NCBI GenBank assembly: GCA_012934845.2
Contig: WNNJ02000546.1
Coordinates: 117,044-181,043 of the forward strand
Direction of reading: 5' to 3'
DNA: 64,000 nt
Source: Pomphorhynchus laevis
Taxonomy: Eukaryota; Acanthocephala; Palaeacanthocephala; Echinorhynchida; Pomphorhynchidae
Position numbers and translations under genes: made by a program. Under the pieces are notes generated by a model, which saw only the letters and a program-made list of their open reading frames with translations, did not search any database and was not told the origin of the DNA. Below are positions 35,261-52,854 of this stretch, in pieces (within the stretch, counting starts at the first letter, position 1; each line of letters opens with the position of its first letter).

Positions 35261-35304
35261 GTACCGCTGTTTGCTTATAAATATAGGATTCAAGTAGCGT
35301 GCAG
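35261..35304 (+). promoter_or_regulatory. Second copy of the conserved TATA block
   Basis: Identical over 44 bp to 34868-34911, with TATAAATA at 35276-35283. Here no ATG plus splice-donor pair follows at the matching place. Confidence 0.35.
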
Positions 35305-35335
35305 TATAAAAATAGTAATCAAAATTTCAATAATA

Positions 35336-36199
35336 AATTATTGTAGTATAAATTTGGTTTTTCGGTATTAAAACGTGTCTTTGTATACATTTATCAAAAA
35401 CTCGACTATTGAATACTAAAAGCGTATAGTTTCGTCTTGTCGAAACTAGACGCGGAATTATTAGGAACAACGGCATACGTGCAATTTCAGTTAAGTAATG
35501 CACAAGTTACCACTTACTCACTGATATAACGTGCATCCATGGACGTTTACCGTTATAAATTCTGCTCAATTCGGTTGCTTTGCCATATTAAAGAAGACTA
35601 TTGCATTTGTAGATTTCGACATAATTGTATTTGTAGGTTTTGACACTTTCGAATATGCCGTTGTGTGAAATTGATAGGATACGTTAAAATATACATACTT
35701 TACAAAGGCCTTGGAGACATTTTACTTCTTTAAAATTTTTATTTTAATCAGCACACAACACACAATACTCGCCTTCCTTCCAAGAAACCAGCCGTTCATT
35801 TTCGACTTGCCTTTGTATGTATTTATTAAATACTAAAAATTACGTAAATTGAATTTTTAAAATTAATTATTGTATTATCGACAAATATATTTGCATATAT
35901 TTATATTTATGTTAATACCGCGTACGATAATTAAGAGATGTTATAATAAATCGCCAAGACGATTAAAATCTCAAGTTACTTAAAATCTTATGGAGGCAGC
36001 AACAATTAATAAAATTTTCATTACGAAGATTTCTAATCTTTTGAATATCTTTTATATTTGACTGAAATAATTAATTTAAGATAAATAACTAACACGGTTC
36101 TAAGAATTTTTAGCCATCGAGGCATTGCATTTAAACAAGCATGTTTAAAATAAAATTAAACTTTTTTCATGATCAAGATTTAGAGAAGTTCTTATATAA
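35336..36199. other. AT-rich intergenic stretch
   Basis: No coding feature was recognised. 35400-35700 is moderately AT-rich without motif. GOT2 transcription should end at the right edge. Confidence 0.45.
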
Positions 36200-36205
36200 T
36201 TTATT
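36200..36205 (-). terminator. AATAAA polyadenylation signal of GOT2
   Basis: TTTATT on the plus strand is AATAAA on the minus strand, 24 nt after the GOT2 stop codon. The spacing is short but typical of compact genomes. Confidence 0.55.
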
Positions 36206-36228
36206 AAATGTAACTAATATAATCTGGT

Positions 36229-43244
<7,016 letters not shown>

Positions 43245-44798
43245 AGATGAATTTAATATCTTTAAAGGTAGATAATTTAGAAGAACACAAGATACTGATG
43301 AATTATTAATAAAGCAAAAGCATTGCTAATACAATTGCTGAATTTGAATCTAGTTTAGTTATAATCAAAATTGTCATCGGTAGCTATTAAAATAATGGTT
43401 TTAATATGTAATGATGCTGTCAAACTAATTTAACATGTTATTAAAATAATGACTGGTTCAAAATAATGATTAACAGCAGTGCATGATCGATTTTAGAATT
43501 CGAATTCAAACAATGATCACAGGCAAAAGTATTAAACAAGAATATTAAGCATATAATTTGTAATATTATTAAAAATAATATTTGTAATATTATTTTTATA
43601 TTTTTATTATTGAATTGTAAAAAGAATAAATCCATTATAAATTAGTAACACTTGTTTGTAAACAATAATTGTTTTTAATTATTTATAATAATTTAATTTC
43701 ATTATTGATTAAATTTTAATTTAATCATTTTTTATTAAATTATTTAATTTTAAGTATTGTTTTATATTAAAAGCAATAATAAATATTACTGTTAATATTA
43801 TAAACATATTATAATATTAAATATTATATAGTATTTATCTAAATACTATACAGTATTTGTTATACATTATTTTATTAAATAATATATAGTATTTGCATCG
43901 AACAAGAAAATACAGTAAACATCAATTTCGGACATGTAACCTTACAAATTATCACTGGATCATTTATTAAATATAAGTTGAGACTGTCAAATGAAGCTAA
44001 AATGCATTTCATTTATCAATTAAAGAGCAGAGCATTAAACGAGATAGCGTTACATCGGATTAACAAATATAGTGGAATAACTTATTCATCTAACTGATAC
44101 GTTCACAAATGATGAATCAATGCAATTTAAAAATTTTCTACCTGTAAAACAAACGCGTTCAAGATCACAATATATCAAGTATATAAATTTTTTATCACTT
44201 AAAAAAATTAGGTAAAATTAGGTTGGTGAAAAAAACTTTGAAGAGAACATTAATTATCAAATAATTCACAATAATAATATCAATATTAAATAATAATATT
44301 ATTTAATTATAATAAAATAATATTTTAATAATATTATATAATTGTAAAATTCATAATGCAAGCAAAAATAACGAGATACAAAGACGATAGATTGCGGAAT
44401 AAGTTAATCGATTAAGTGTAATTCATTATAATTATACTATAATTATATATAAGATTAACAATATATAAAAATTATATATTATATATTAAAATATATAATA
44501 TATTATATATTGTATTATATATTATAATATATTGTATTAAACAAAATATTGAAATTAATAATTAATTCACATTATTTAGATCATTGACAAACACGCTTTA
44601 GCTGATGAGTAACGAAAATGCTAATTTTTTCAAATAAATATTTTTTTTAATATAATTTATATTAATTTAAAATAAAATTAACGTTTTGCTAAAAATTCGT
44701 TTGATGAAGGATAAAAAATTCGTTAGACTTGTGGACAATGTAATGTAAAATAATTGTAAAAATATTCGGTCATCAAATGCGATGACGATTTAGAATGA
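43245..44798. other. AT-rich 5' flank of GOT2
   Basis: No second gene was recognised. It may hold a GOT2 5' exon: in-frame codons without a stop run from 43244 up to about 43325, with AG acceptor candidates at about 43290 and 43326. The remainder is very AT-rich with runs of TATATTA. Confidence 0.45.
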
Positions 44799-44976
44799 TG
44801 CTAACCAATGTAATATTTCAACTGCAAACAGATGCAACAGTTATCGCGATAGTGTAACAAATCCAATCTTAAATAAAAATAATGGCAATATATAGGCATT
44901 ATTTAACATTGGATTTGCTACAATATCGCGATAACTGTTGCATATGTTTGCAGTTGAAATATTCCCCTGGTTAATT
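44799..44976. mobile_element. ~175-bp palindromic MITE-like element
   Basis: Left arm AATATTTCAACTGCAAACAG, then TGCAACAGTTATCGCGAT (about 44812-44852), is mirrored by ATCGCGATAACTGTTGCATA, then TGTTTGCAGTTGAAATATT (about 44924-44963). TAACCA and TGGTTA extend the symmetry outward. The centre is about 70 bp with no coding frame. Confidence 0.75.
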
Positions 44977-44987
44977 AACACTTCATT

Positions 44988-45193
44988 AAATTATATATAT
45001 TGGGTTATGAGCAGCGCTCGTAAGTTGCTGGCCTGAATTATCTAGCAATGCGTTCATATATTTGAAAATTTATAATTGTTCAAGCCAATTAAATTATATA
45101 TATTGGGTTATGAGCAGCGCTCGTAAGTTGCTGGCCTGAATTATCTAGCAATGCGTTCATATATTTGAAAATTTATAATTGTTCAAGCCAATT
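44988..45193 (+). repeat. Perfect 103-bp tandem duplication
   Basis: AAATTATATATATTGGGTTA begins at 44988 and again at 45091. The two copies appear identical throughout, including GAGCAGCGCTCGTAAGTTGC and CCTGAATTATCTAGCAATGC. Identity in this decayed setting implies a recent event. Confidence 0.9.
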
Positions 45194-45198
45194 ACAAT

Positions 45199-45221
45199 CT
45201 GACGAAGCCGAGAGGCGAAAC
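45199..45221 (+). ncRNA. Hammerhead-like core motif, imperfect
   Basis: CTGACGA, A, GCC-GAGA-GGC, GAAAC. The invariant residues match hammerheads but one extra A precedes stem II. It is followed by GTTGAAATAAAGAAATATT, like the second motif at 58466 (CGAAATATTGG ... AAATAAATATT). No convincing stems I and III were found. Confidence 0.3.
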
Positions 45222-45359
45222 GTTGAAATAAAGAAATATTTGTATTGACTGCTTTCTGTTTTACGAATTTACATATAGAATTTACACACTGCATGCCAGG
45301 ATGTGAGTACATCCGATTGATATATTTTATAAGATATATAAACCGACTGTTTGAAAGAA

Positions 45360-45535
45360 ATAAAATGAATTTATTGTCTAGTTTCGCCTTTCAAGGCTTT
45401 TTCAAAACACCAACAATGAAAAATTTACAATTTTAATTTACAATTTTGATAAAATTTGTAAATTTTTCATTGTTCGTGTTTTGAAAAATCCTTGAAAGGC
45501 GAAACTAGACAATAAATTCATTTTATTTCAATAAA
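45360..45535. mobile_element. ~175-bp foldback element
   Basis: AAATGAATTTATTGTCTAGT, then TTCGCCTTTCAAGG (from 45362), is mirrored by CCTTGAAAGGCGAAACTAGA, then CAATAAATTCATTTTATTT (to 45530). The arms are about 75 bp with few mismatches around a 15-20 bp centre. The 63-codon frame covering the left arm is incidental. Confidence 0.8.
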
Positions 45536-46364
45536 TTTATTGAAAATTTATATCTTATTATATATATTAATCTTCACTAACTTAATTATAATCAATTTTA
45601 GCTTTCTAAAAAATGGTTCTTTATATAGTAGCATAAGTACACATAATATGCTTAGTTCTGCTCCAGGTTCATCCTAAGCTATAAGTGGGCATGTAAGGTA
45701 TAAATAGCTTTCTATAAACCGATGACATGCTAAATGATTAAATTACTACCTCCAAACTACTGCAATTAGTAATAAAGTAATGGCTTTTGAAAATTGATTC
45801 ACTCAAAGATTAATATTCGCAATTTTTAGGTTAAAAATTTCTAAAACACTGTTAATTTATTAAGCTTAGGGCCGTTGGCTAATTTAATTAGATTGCTTAA
45901 CCGAAACAATGCATTTTTGTGCTATAAATTAAAAAATATATACATTTTAGAAAAAAGATTACGTTGTTTAAAAATTCCAATTTATTAATTATTTTTTATT
46001 TGACAGAAAAATTTAATTAAAAATGCCATTAATAATTTTCAAAGTTAAAATATGAGCGGCAACTCCTGTGATTACATTTTGAGTAAGCATAATAATAGTG
46101 CCAATATTAATTGGACTACTTTATTTTGTCAATATTAATTGGATCGCTTTTGGATAATATTTGGTGACATTTTTTATGAATACCTCTTTGCATAGTAACT
46201 TTTGCGTTACATTTCAAAAAGAAACTATTCATTTTGTATTATAAATTTAAATACAGTATATAGTCCGGTATTTTTGTAAACTACTACTACTATTTCGTGG
46301 TCATCAGGATTAACTGCCATGTCAAAAGGTTTCAACTTATACACATTAACCGAATATTGCAGAG
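45536..46364. other. AT-rich stretch, nothing recognised
   Basis: No coding feature, RNA gene or structured repeat was seen. Confidence 0.5.
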
Positions 46365-46494
46365 GGTCAAATACTAATGCTAATGATGTATTTCCCCATA
46401 TGTTATGAGATTATATAGCGTATTTGTTTATATAATAAACATTATTATGTTTAATAATACATTATTTCAAAGTTTAACTTCATATTTAAACTGA
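46365..46494 (+). repeat. R1 repeat, right-half fragment
   Basis: GGTCAAATACTAATGCTAAT with GATGTATTTCC, then ATTATATAGCGTATTTG, matches the R1 right half in diverged form. It lies directly before a complete R1 copy. Confidence 0.5.
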
Positions 46495-47050
46495 GGAATC
46501 AAATCAGCTAACTGAATCTACGTATTGAATATAATTATAAACTAAACAAAACATAATAATGCTAAATCAAACTTTAATAATTAAATAATAAAATTAATAA
46601 TTGTTTTTAGATTTTCTATAATTTAAATCAAGTTAAAAAATAAAAATAAAAATAAAAAATGAAATTTAAAATAAACGTCATTTTTATGAATTGACTAATA
46701 AATAACAGACGTTGTATCAGAATAAGAATTAGAGGTCATCATGAGGAACTGCTATGCTATCAGGTTTCGGCCCCTAACTCCTCTACCCAACATAGCAGCG
46801 GGGCCAAATACATGCTAATGATGTATTTCCTCTGATAAAACTATCTAGTATCTTATTCTAATGCAAAGTATATTATTTATTATCCATCCATAAAAATTTG
46901 CCACTTAAGAGTTTAAATTTATTCTTTATATTATTGTGTTGATTTATATATTTTACTGTTTTCTGCTTGATGTTATTTTTATAGTAACCCAGTTTAAAAT
47001 GTATCTATTAAATTATTTAAATGATTTTGAAGAAAGCCAATATCATAACA
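46495..47050 (+). repeat. R1 repeat, complete copy
   Basis: It begins CAAATCAGCTAACTGAATCT and carries TTTATGAATTGACTAATAAA, GAATTAGAGGTCATCATGAG, the stem (ACTGCTATGCTA ... CAACATAGCAGC, 46750-46800), GGGGCCAAATACATGCTAAT and CACTTAAGAGTTTAAATTTA. It ends near TTTTGAAGAAAGCCAATATC. It is very close to 58893-59445 over about 550 bp. There is no ORF. Confidence 0.85.
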
Positions 47051-47830
47051 TAAATAAACATCAATAAACATAATTAATTTTTTTATTATCATCAAAACTT
47101 CACACTTACATTAATAAATAAATTTTCAATAATATTTTAATGAGTTAAAAATGTAAATATTTTATTGAATATTTAATTTAATTAAAAAATTCAAGTATTG
47201 AAAAATGTGTCATGCTTTCATTTAATAAATTCTAATTTCTGAAACAATTTATAGAACACAAATTCCATTCCTATAAAATTAATATAACATTAATTTTAAA
47301 ACGATTGGATGATTAAACTTTATTTGATGAAAAATATTTATTAATTAGATAATAACTTAAGCTGCAACATGATTTCTATAACAATTGATGTTGTTATAGA
47401 CATAAATATAGAAATAATAAGTTTCTTCTTTGTCATTCGTTTCTAAATATTTAAATAAAAATAAGTTTATTTTTATTTTAATAAAACTGTAGTTTAACTA
47501 ATTTTAAAATATTTTAGAACAGAAATTATAATAATATTATTAATAATAATATTATTATTAAGATTAATGTCCGACAATTATCGCAAGAATATTGAATTAT
47601 GATTAATAACATTTCGTTATTTAATAAAATAGGTTAATTAAATATGGCAGTTAAATTAAATTCAATTACATAAGCACATCAACATCATTAAACTGTCAGA
47701 TACATGCTAATTATATCAATATCTTATTTTTATCTACATAAGAATATATAAATTATTCCGAGCACAATTACAGTTTCATGTTATATATAAAGGGTTTAAA
47801 AATGCTTTAAATAAGGCCTTAAAAAGGCTT
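47051..47830. other. AT-rich stretch, nothing recognised
   Basis: Only short AT-rich frames are present. GATTTCTATAACAATTGATG with TTGTTATAGACATAAATA (47370-47410) forms a small hairpin. Confidence 0.5.
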
Positions 47831-47832
47831 TG

Positions 47833-47946
47833 AATGCTAAGTTTAATAAGCGTTCCGCAAAAATCCTTCGTCAGTCGTCAAACGAAAAATCCTTCTTCAG
47901 ACGACTAAAGAAGGATTTTTCTGAAACGCTTATTAAATTTAGCTTT
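47833..47946. mobile_element. ~114-bp hairpin element
   Basis: GCTAAGTTTAATAAGCGTTC, then CGCAAAAATCCTTC, is mirrored by GAAGGATTTTTCTGAAACGC and TTATTAAATTTAGC. An extra copy of AAAAATCCTTCTTC lies in the loop. MITE-like, no coding. Confidence 0.75.
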
Positions 47947-48224
47947 TAAAGCTTTTTTCAATAAATTTGTTCAACGAATTCTTTCAATTTCTTATCAATT
48001 TGAATCCGTGTGAAATATGGATCAGAGGCGACGGTTCACAAATTATTCCAATGATTTTGATTCCAATTATATATATACTTGTATATAAAATCAGCAAAAC
48101 ACAGAGTTATTTATTTATGTTAATAAATTAATAACTAATTAATACATAACTATTTTAGTTATTTACATTTCGTTACTTTTCGTAACATCTTCAATCTAAA
48201 ACGAGACAGAGTTTTGGATTTGTG

Positions 48225-50697
48225 TATGTGTTTGAATCGAGCATATTCATTAGCCTGCAAACTTTCGTCACTCCTAGACGGTCATGTGATAGCCAGCAGC
48301 CGTCGTCAGTAAGATGAACTATAACACGCCGTTTCGGCTGCCTCTGTGACATTGTGAAAATGCATTTCCGACATCTAGCTTAAATTGTTGGTGGCGTTAG
48401 CTCTTAAATCCAACAATTTGCAATGCAGACCATCATAAACAACCAGAGGATCAAACTTTCGGATGCTTGACTGTAAGAAACCGAAATTGAGTGGATCAAT
48501 TCTTTCTATATAATCATAAGAGTTTCGTTTGAATCGGTATTGCTCGAGATTGCGAACAGCAATTCTTTCCGTATCTTTAAGTAAGTGTTCGAATCGAGCA
48601 TATTCTTCAGTCTGCAAACTCTCGTCACTCCTAGACGGTCATGTGATAGCCGGCGGCCATCGTCAGTAAGATGAACTATAACACGCCGTTTCGGCTGCCT
48701 CTGTGACATTGTGAAAATGCATTTCCGACATCTAGCTTAAATTGTTGGTGGCGTTAGCTCTTAAATCCAACAATTTGCAATGCAGACCATCATAAACAAC
48801 CAGAGGATCAAACTTTCGGATGCTTGACTGTAAGAAACCGAAATTGAGTGGATCAATTCTTTCTATATAATCATAAGAGTTTCGTTTGAATCGGTATTGC
48901 TCGAGATTGCGAACAGCAATTCTTTCCGTATCTTTAAGTAAGTGTTCGAATCGAGCATATTCTTCAGTCTGCAAACTCTCGTCACTCCTAGACGGTCATG
49001 TGATAGCCGGCAGCCATCGTCAGTAAGATGAACTATCACACGCCGTTTCGGCTGCCTCTGTGACATTGTGAAAATGCATTTCCGACATCTAGCTTAAATT
49101 GTGGTGGCGTTAGCTCTTAAATCCAACAATTTGCAATGCAGACCATCATAAACAACCAGAGGATCAAACTTTCGGATGCTTGACTGTAAGAAACCGAGAT
49201 TGAGTGGATCAATTCTTTCTATGTAATCATAAGAGTTTCGTTTGAATCGGTATTGCTCGAGATTGCGAATAGCAATTCTTTCCGTATCTTTGAGTAAGTG
49301 TTCGAATCGAGCATATTCTTCAGTCTGCAAACTCTCGTCACTCCTAGACGGTCATGTGATAGCCGGCAGCCATCGTCAGTAAGATGAACTATAACACGCC
49401 GTTTCGGCTGCCTCTGTGACATTGTGAAAATGCATTTCCGACATCTAGCTTAAATTGTTGGTGGCGTTAGCTCTTAAATCCAACAATTTGCAATGCAGAC
49501 CATCATAAACAACCAGAGGATCAAACTTTCGGATGCTTGACTGTAAGAAACCGAGATTGAGTGGATCAATTCTTTCTATGTAATCATAAGAGTTTCGTTT
49601 GAATCAGTATTGCTCGAGATTGCGAATAGCAATTCTTTCCGTATCTTTAAGTAAGTGTTCGAATCGAGCATATTCTTCAGTCTGCAAACTCTCGTCACTC
49701 CAAGACAGTCATGTGATAGCCGGCAGCCATCGTCAGTAAGATGAACTATCACACGCCGTTTATCACATGTCGGAAATGCATTTTCACAATGTCACAGAGG
49801 CAGCCGAAACGGCGTGTGATAGTTCATCTTACTGACGATGGCTGCCGGCTATCACATGACTGTCTTGGAGTGACGAGAGTTTGCAGACTGAAGAATATGC
49901 TCGATTCGAACACTTACTTAAAGATACGGAAAGAATTGCTATTCGCAATCTCGAGCAATACTGATTCAAACGAAACTCTTATGATTACATAGAAAGAATT
50001 GATCCACTCAATCTCGGTTTCTTACAGTCAAGCATCCGAAAGTTTGATCCTCTGGTTGTTTATGATTGTCTGCATTGCAAATTGTTGGATTTAAGAGCTA
50101 ACGCCACCAACAATTTAAGCTAGATGTCGGAAATGCATTTTCACAATGTCACAGAGGCAGCCGAAACGGCGTGTGATAGTTCATCTTACTGACGATGGCT
50201 GCCGGCTATCACATGACCGTCTAGGAGTGACGAGAGTTTGCAGACTGAAGAATATGCTCGATTCGAACACTTACTTAAAGATACGGAAAGAATTGCTATT
50301 CGCAATCTCGAGCAATACCGATTCAAACGAAACTCTTATGATTACATAGAAAGAATTGATCCACTCAATCTCGGTTTCTTACAGTCAAGCATCCGAAAGT
50401 TTGATCCTCTAGTTGTTTATGATGGTCTGCATTGCAAATTGTTGGATTTAAGAGCTAACGCCACCAACAATTTAAGCTAGATGTCGGAAATGCATTTTCA
50501 CAATGTCACAGAGGCAGCCGAAACGGCGTGTGATAGTTCATTTTACTGACGATGGCTGCCGGCTATCACATGACCGTCTAGGAGTGACGAGAGTTTGCAG
50601 ACTGAAGAATATGCTCGATTCGAACACTTACTTAAAGATACGGAAAGAATTGCTATTCGCAATCTCGAGCAATACCGATTCAAACGAAACTCTTATG

Positions 50698-50700
<3 letters not shown>
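48225..50700. repeat. 357-bp satellite in two facing arrays
   Basis: Landmark TGACATTGTGAAAATGC occurs at 48347, 48704, 49061 and 49417. Its complement occurs at 49778, 50135 and 50492. About 4.3 units point left and 2.6 point right, meeting near 49763-49806. Each unit has two overlapping frames kept across copies: 67 codons (MSQRQPKRRVIVHLTDDG) and about 85 codons (LQTEEYARFEHLLKDTERIA ... YDGLHCKLLDLRANAT). They lie in different frames, neither resembles a family I know, and near-identity of the copies alone explains their survival. The outermost left unit is more diverged; the right array ends in a TA run. Confidence 0.9.

Positions 50701-50760
<60 letters not shown>
50699..50760. repeat. 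(TA)n microsatellite
   Basis: About 30 TA units starting inside a satellite unit, exactly where it reads GATTAYATAGAA in other copies, and ending at the family C LINE. Confidence 0.95.
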
Positions 50761-50762
<2 letters not shown>

Positions 50763-52480
50763 GGCCATGGGAAATTTACAAGAACCGTGACCTTTTATTA
50801 CATGTCACTTACTATTTTTAACAATAGAACTAGTCGTTGGATTAATGCAGAACTCCACAGAGCCAGGTCCGTAAATCTTATTCACAAACCACCGTACCCC
50901 ACCTTTTATTGCAGAAAAACAAATTCCCTCGCCTACTTACTACTGCTATACAAAAAATTGCTGTTAGCGCCAGTCTGTATTGAGCAATCGCGTCAACATC
51001 TATCCACATATTACGACCTACTTCGTTGGCGTATTATGGAAGATACGTTAATGAGAAGGAGATTACACTTTGATCCAATCAAAGTGGCCTTTGAGGCAGC
51101 CATCCGACTTCTCCCTGTTGTAGCTAATATGAGTCTGACCCGATTTAATTCCTAATTCCCCTCGGAAGCTACCGCAATAGACTCCAGCTGAGTAAATATA
51201 CCTCCAAAACCTGTTGACAACTATTTATTCGCGTCTGTCAGCTTTTGATATACAGTCAGAAAAAGGAGTTCGTCATCACAATAATTTTAGCCTCCCCATC
51301 CGATGTTGCAAGCGTCAATATTAGCAGTAGAATGTTTTACCAAAGAAAATGTCAGTCTCTTGTCCTAAATATATGCTGCCCATCTCGATTCAAAACTCCT
51401 TCATCTTATTCTACGAGAAAGGCCTTGCGCGTAGAATCAGTGACCATATATGTAGGAGGAAGTTAATTACCCAGATTTTCATAGGTTTGTGAAGGGTCGC
51501 TCAGTTCATTCAACGATCGGAGCAGTGCATCAGTTTTGACACGAAAACAGATATAAGCTCGCTGTATATGTCTTACTTGATTTTTCTGCTACATTCGATC
51601 GGATCATCATTCCTTTTGTTATCTCTACTCTCAGGTCCATCCAATTACCTACGAGTATTGTTAATAGGGTGAAGATACTAAGCGATTTTTTTAGGATAAC
51701 AGCGATGCACATCATTTCTACCCTATTATAGGTGTGCCCCAAGGCTCCCCACTTTCTCCTATTTTATATTTTGCTGCCTCCATAGTGCTATTTAAACCTT
51801 TTATTTGTGATCAACATATAGCGGTATCCGCTAATGATAACACTGCCCTGTAATCTAGAGCAAGTGCAAAAATATAGTATCGGGCATCAGCCCTTTCTTT
51901 TTAAGATTAAAAGACAAGATACACCTTCCAATCTTATTCTCAACTGTTTTAAATCGCAGGTTGTCGTCTTTCATGGCACTCCTGCCACCAAGAAAATAAT
52001 AAATAGACAAGCAATATCTTTTTTCTCATTTATTTTAAATAATCAATCACTTCCAGTCTTTACACATCGAGTAAGATACCTGGGGTTTACCATTACGGCT
52101 AAATGGCCGTTCGGATCAGACTTGAATAGATTCAAAAGTGTCCGGGGGAGATCTAGATTAATCTGAAACGGGCTCTACATCTGTCATTAAGACTAAGTGA
52201 TGATATGCGTCTCAGGTGTATCTGGACAATCTCGGGTTATTCTTCTTCTCTAGAGGACGTCCCCCAGAGCAAAGACTAAGTTTTCTGAGGATCCTCATAT
52301 CTAGACTACCGATTTGTGAGAGACGCTAAGTGGTTTAGTCGTAAAAAGCGTGTAATCTGATGTAACCAGATCCCACTCCGTCATTATAGAAGACGAACAA
52401 TAAAGTGAATCAAAGATTAAACACTGCATTCACGTTTTCTGTTATTTTACTCATTGTATATTTCTTATTAGGTGCATGTT
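50761..52480 (+). mobile_element. LINE family C, 5'-truncated copy
   Basis: 50770-51152 is an open region between endonuclease and RT (RWINAELHRARSVNLIHKPP, then RWRIMEDTLMRRRLHFDPIK). RT follows in broken frames: VCEGSLSSFNDR at about 51490, then GVPQGSPLSPILYFAASIVL at about 51735. The polymerase box at about 51820 (AVSANDNTAL) is degenerate. 52060-52140 has THRVRYLGFTITAKWPFGSD. The C-terminal part and 3' UTR to about 52480 match 15865-16375. At least six frame changes are visible. The insertion abuts the TA run next to the satellite. Confidence 0.75.
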
Positions 52481-52639
52481 TTGTTTTTGTGATTTAAGGA
52501 AACCGTTATTATAGATACTCAGTCTTCTCCACAAAACTGCATTTGCAGTTAGTCACGCACATGACACATAAGATTTGTGGTAAAAGTCACATTGAGAAAA
52601 CGCAGTACCAACGATTTCTTATAATTATATAATCCATCT

Positions 52640-52850
52640 ACAGGTGTTGTGAAATATACACATAAGAGCTAAGATGCCTTTGGTCAATTGAAACGAGGTC
52701 TTGATGTTATTTTGTTCTGTGATGAAATAAATCAGAAGTTGTTGATAGAAACAACCGATCCCTAAGTTCAGAAAAGTGATCTATCTACAAGTAACGCTAG
52801 AGTGGAAAACAACATTTCTAGACAGTGAAAAAATGACTTAAGATATTCAT
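52640..52850 (+). mobile_element. Possible Ty3/gypsy RT-RNase H scrap
   Basis: One reading contains AFGQLKRGLDVILF, which resembles the start of the RT to RNase H connection of Ty3/gypsy elements. Nothing else from an LTR element was found nearby. It is a small broken fossil, weakly supported. Confidence 0.25.
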
Positions 52851-52854
52851 GATG

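Larger units (their letters stand above)
34637..35335 (+). repeat. Tandem duplication, two ~320-bp copies
   Basis: Copy 1 is 34637-34940 and copy 2 is 35015-35335. Shared blocks include TAGGTTTTCAAATTGA, AAATCAGAAATGATTT, GACGAGTC, AACGTAGGTATT and a 44-bp block that is identical (34868-34911 and 35261-35304). Elsewhere the copies have many substitutions and indels. Confidence 0.85.

Noticed and set aside
46730-46800. Hammerhead in the R1 stem region (GGCCGAAACC with CTGATGA nearby on the minus strand)
   Set aside because: The base pair joining CTGATGA and GAAA would be C with C, and no stem II forms. The R1 stem is explained by the CTGCTATG/CATAGCAG hairpin.
48225-50700. CRISPR-like or protein-coding multigene array
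   Set aside because: The units are 357-bp contiguous satellite copies without spacers, in an animal genome. The frames overlap in different phases and have no known family.
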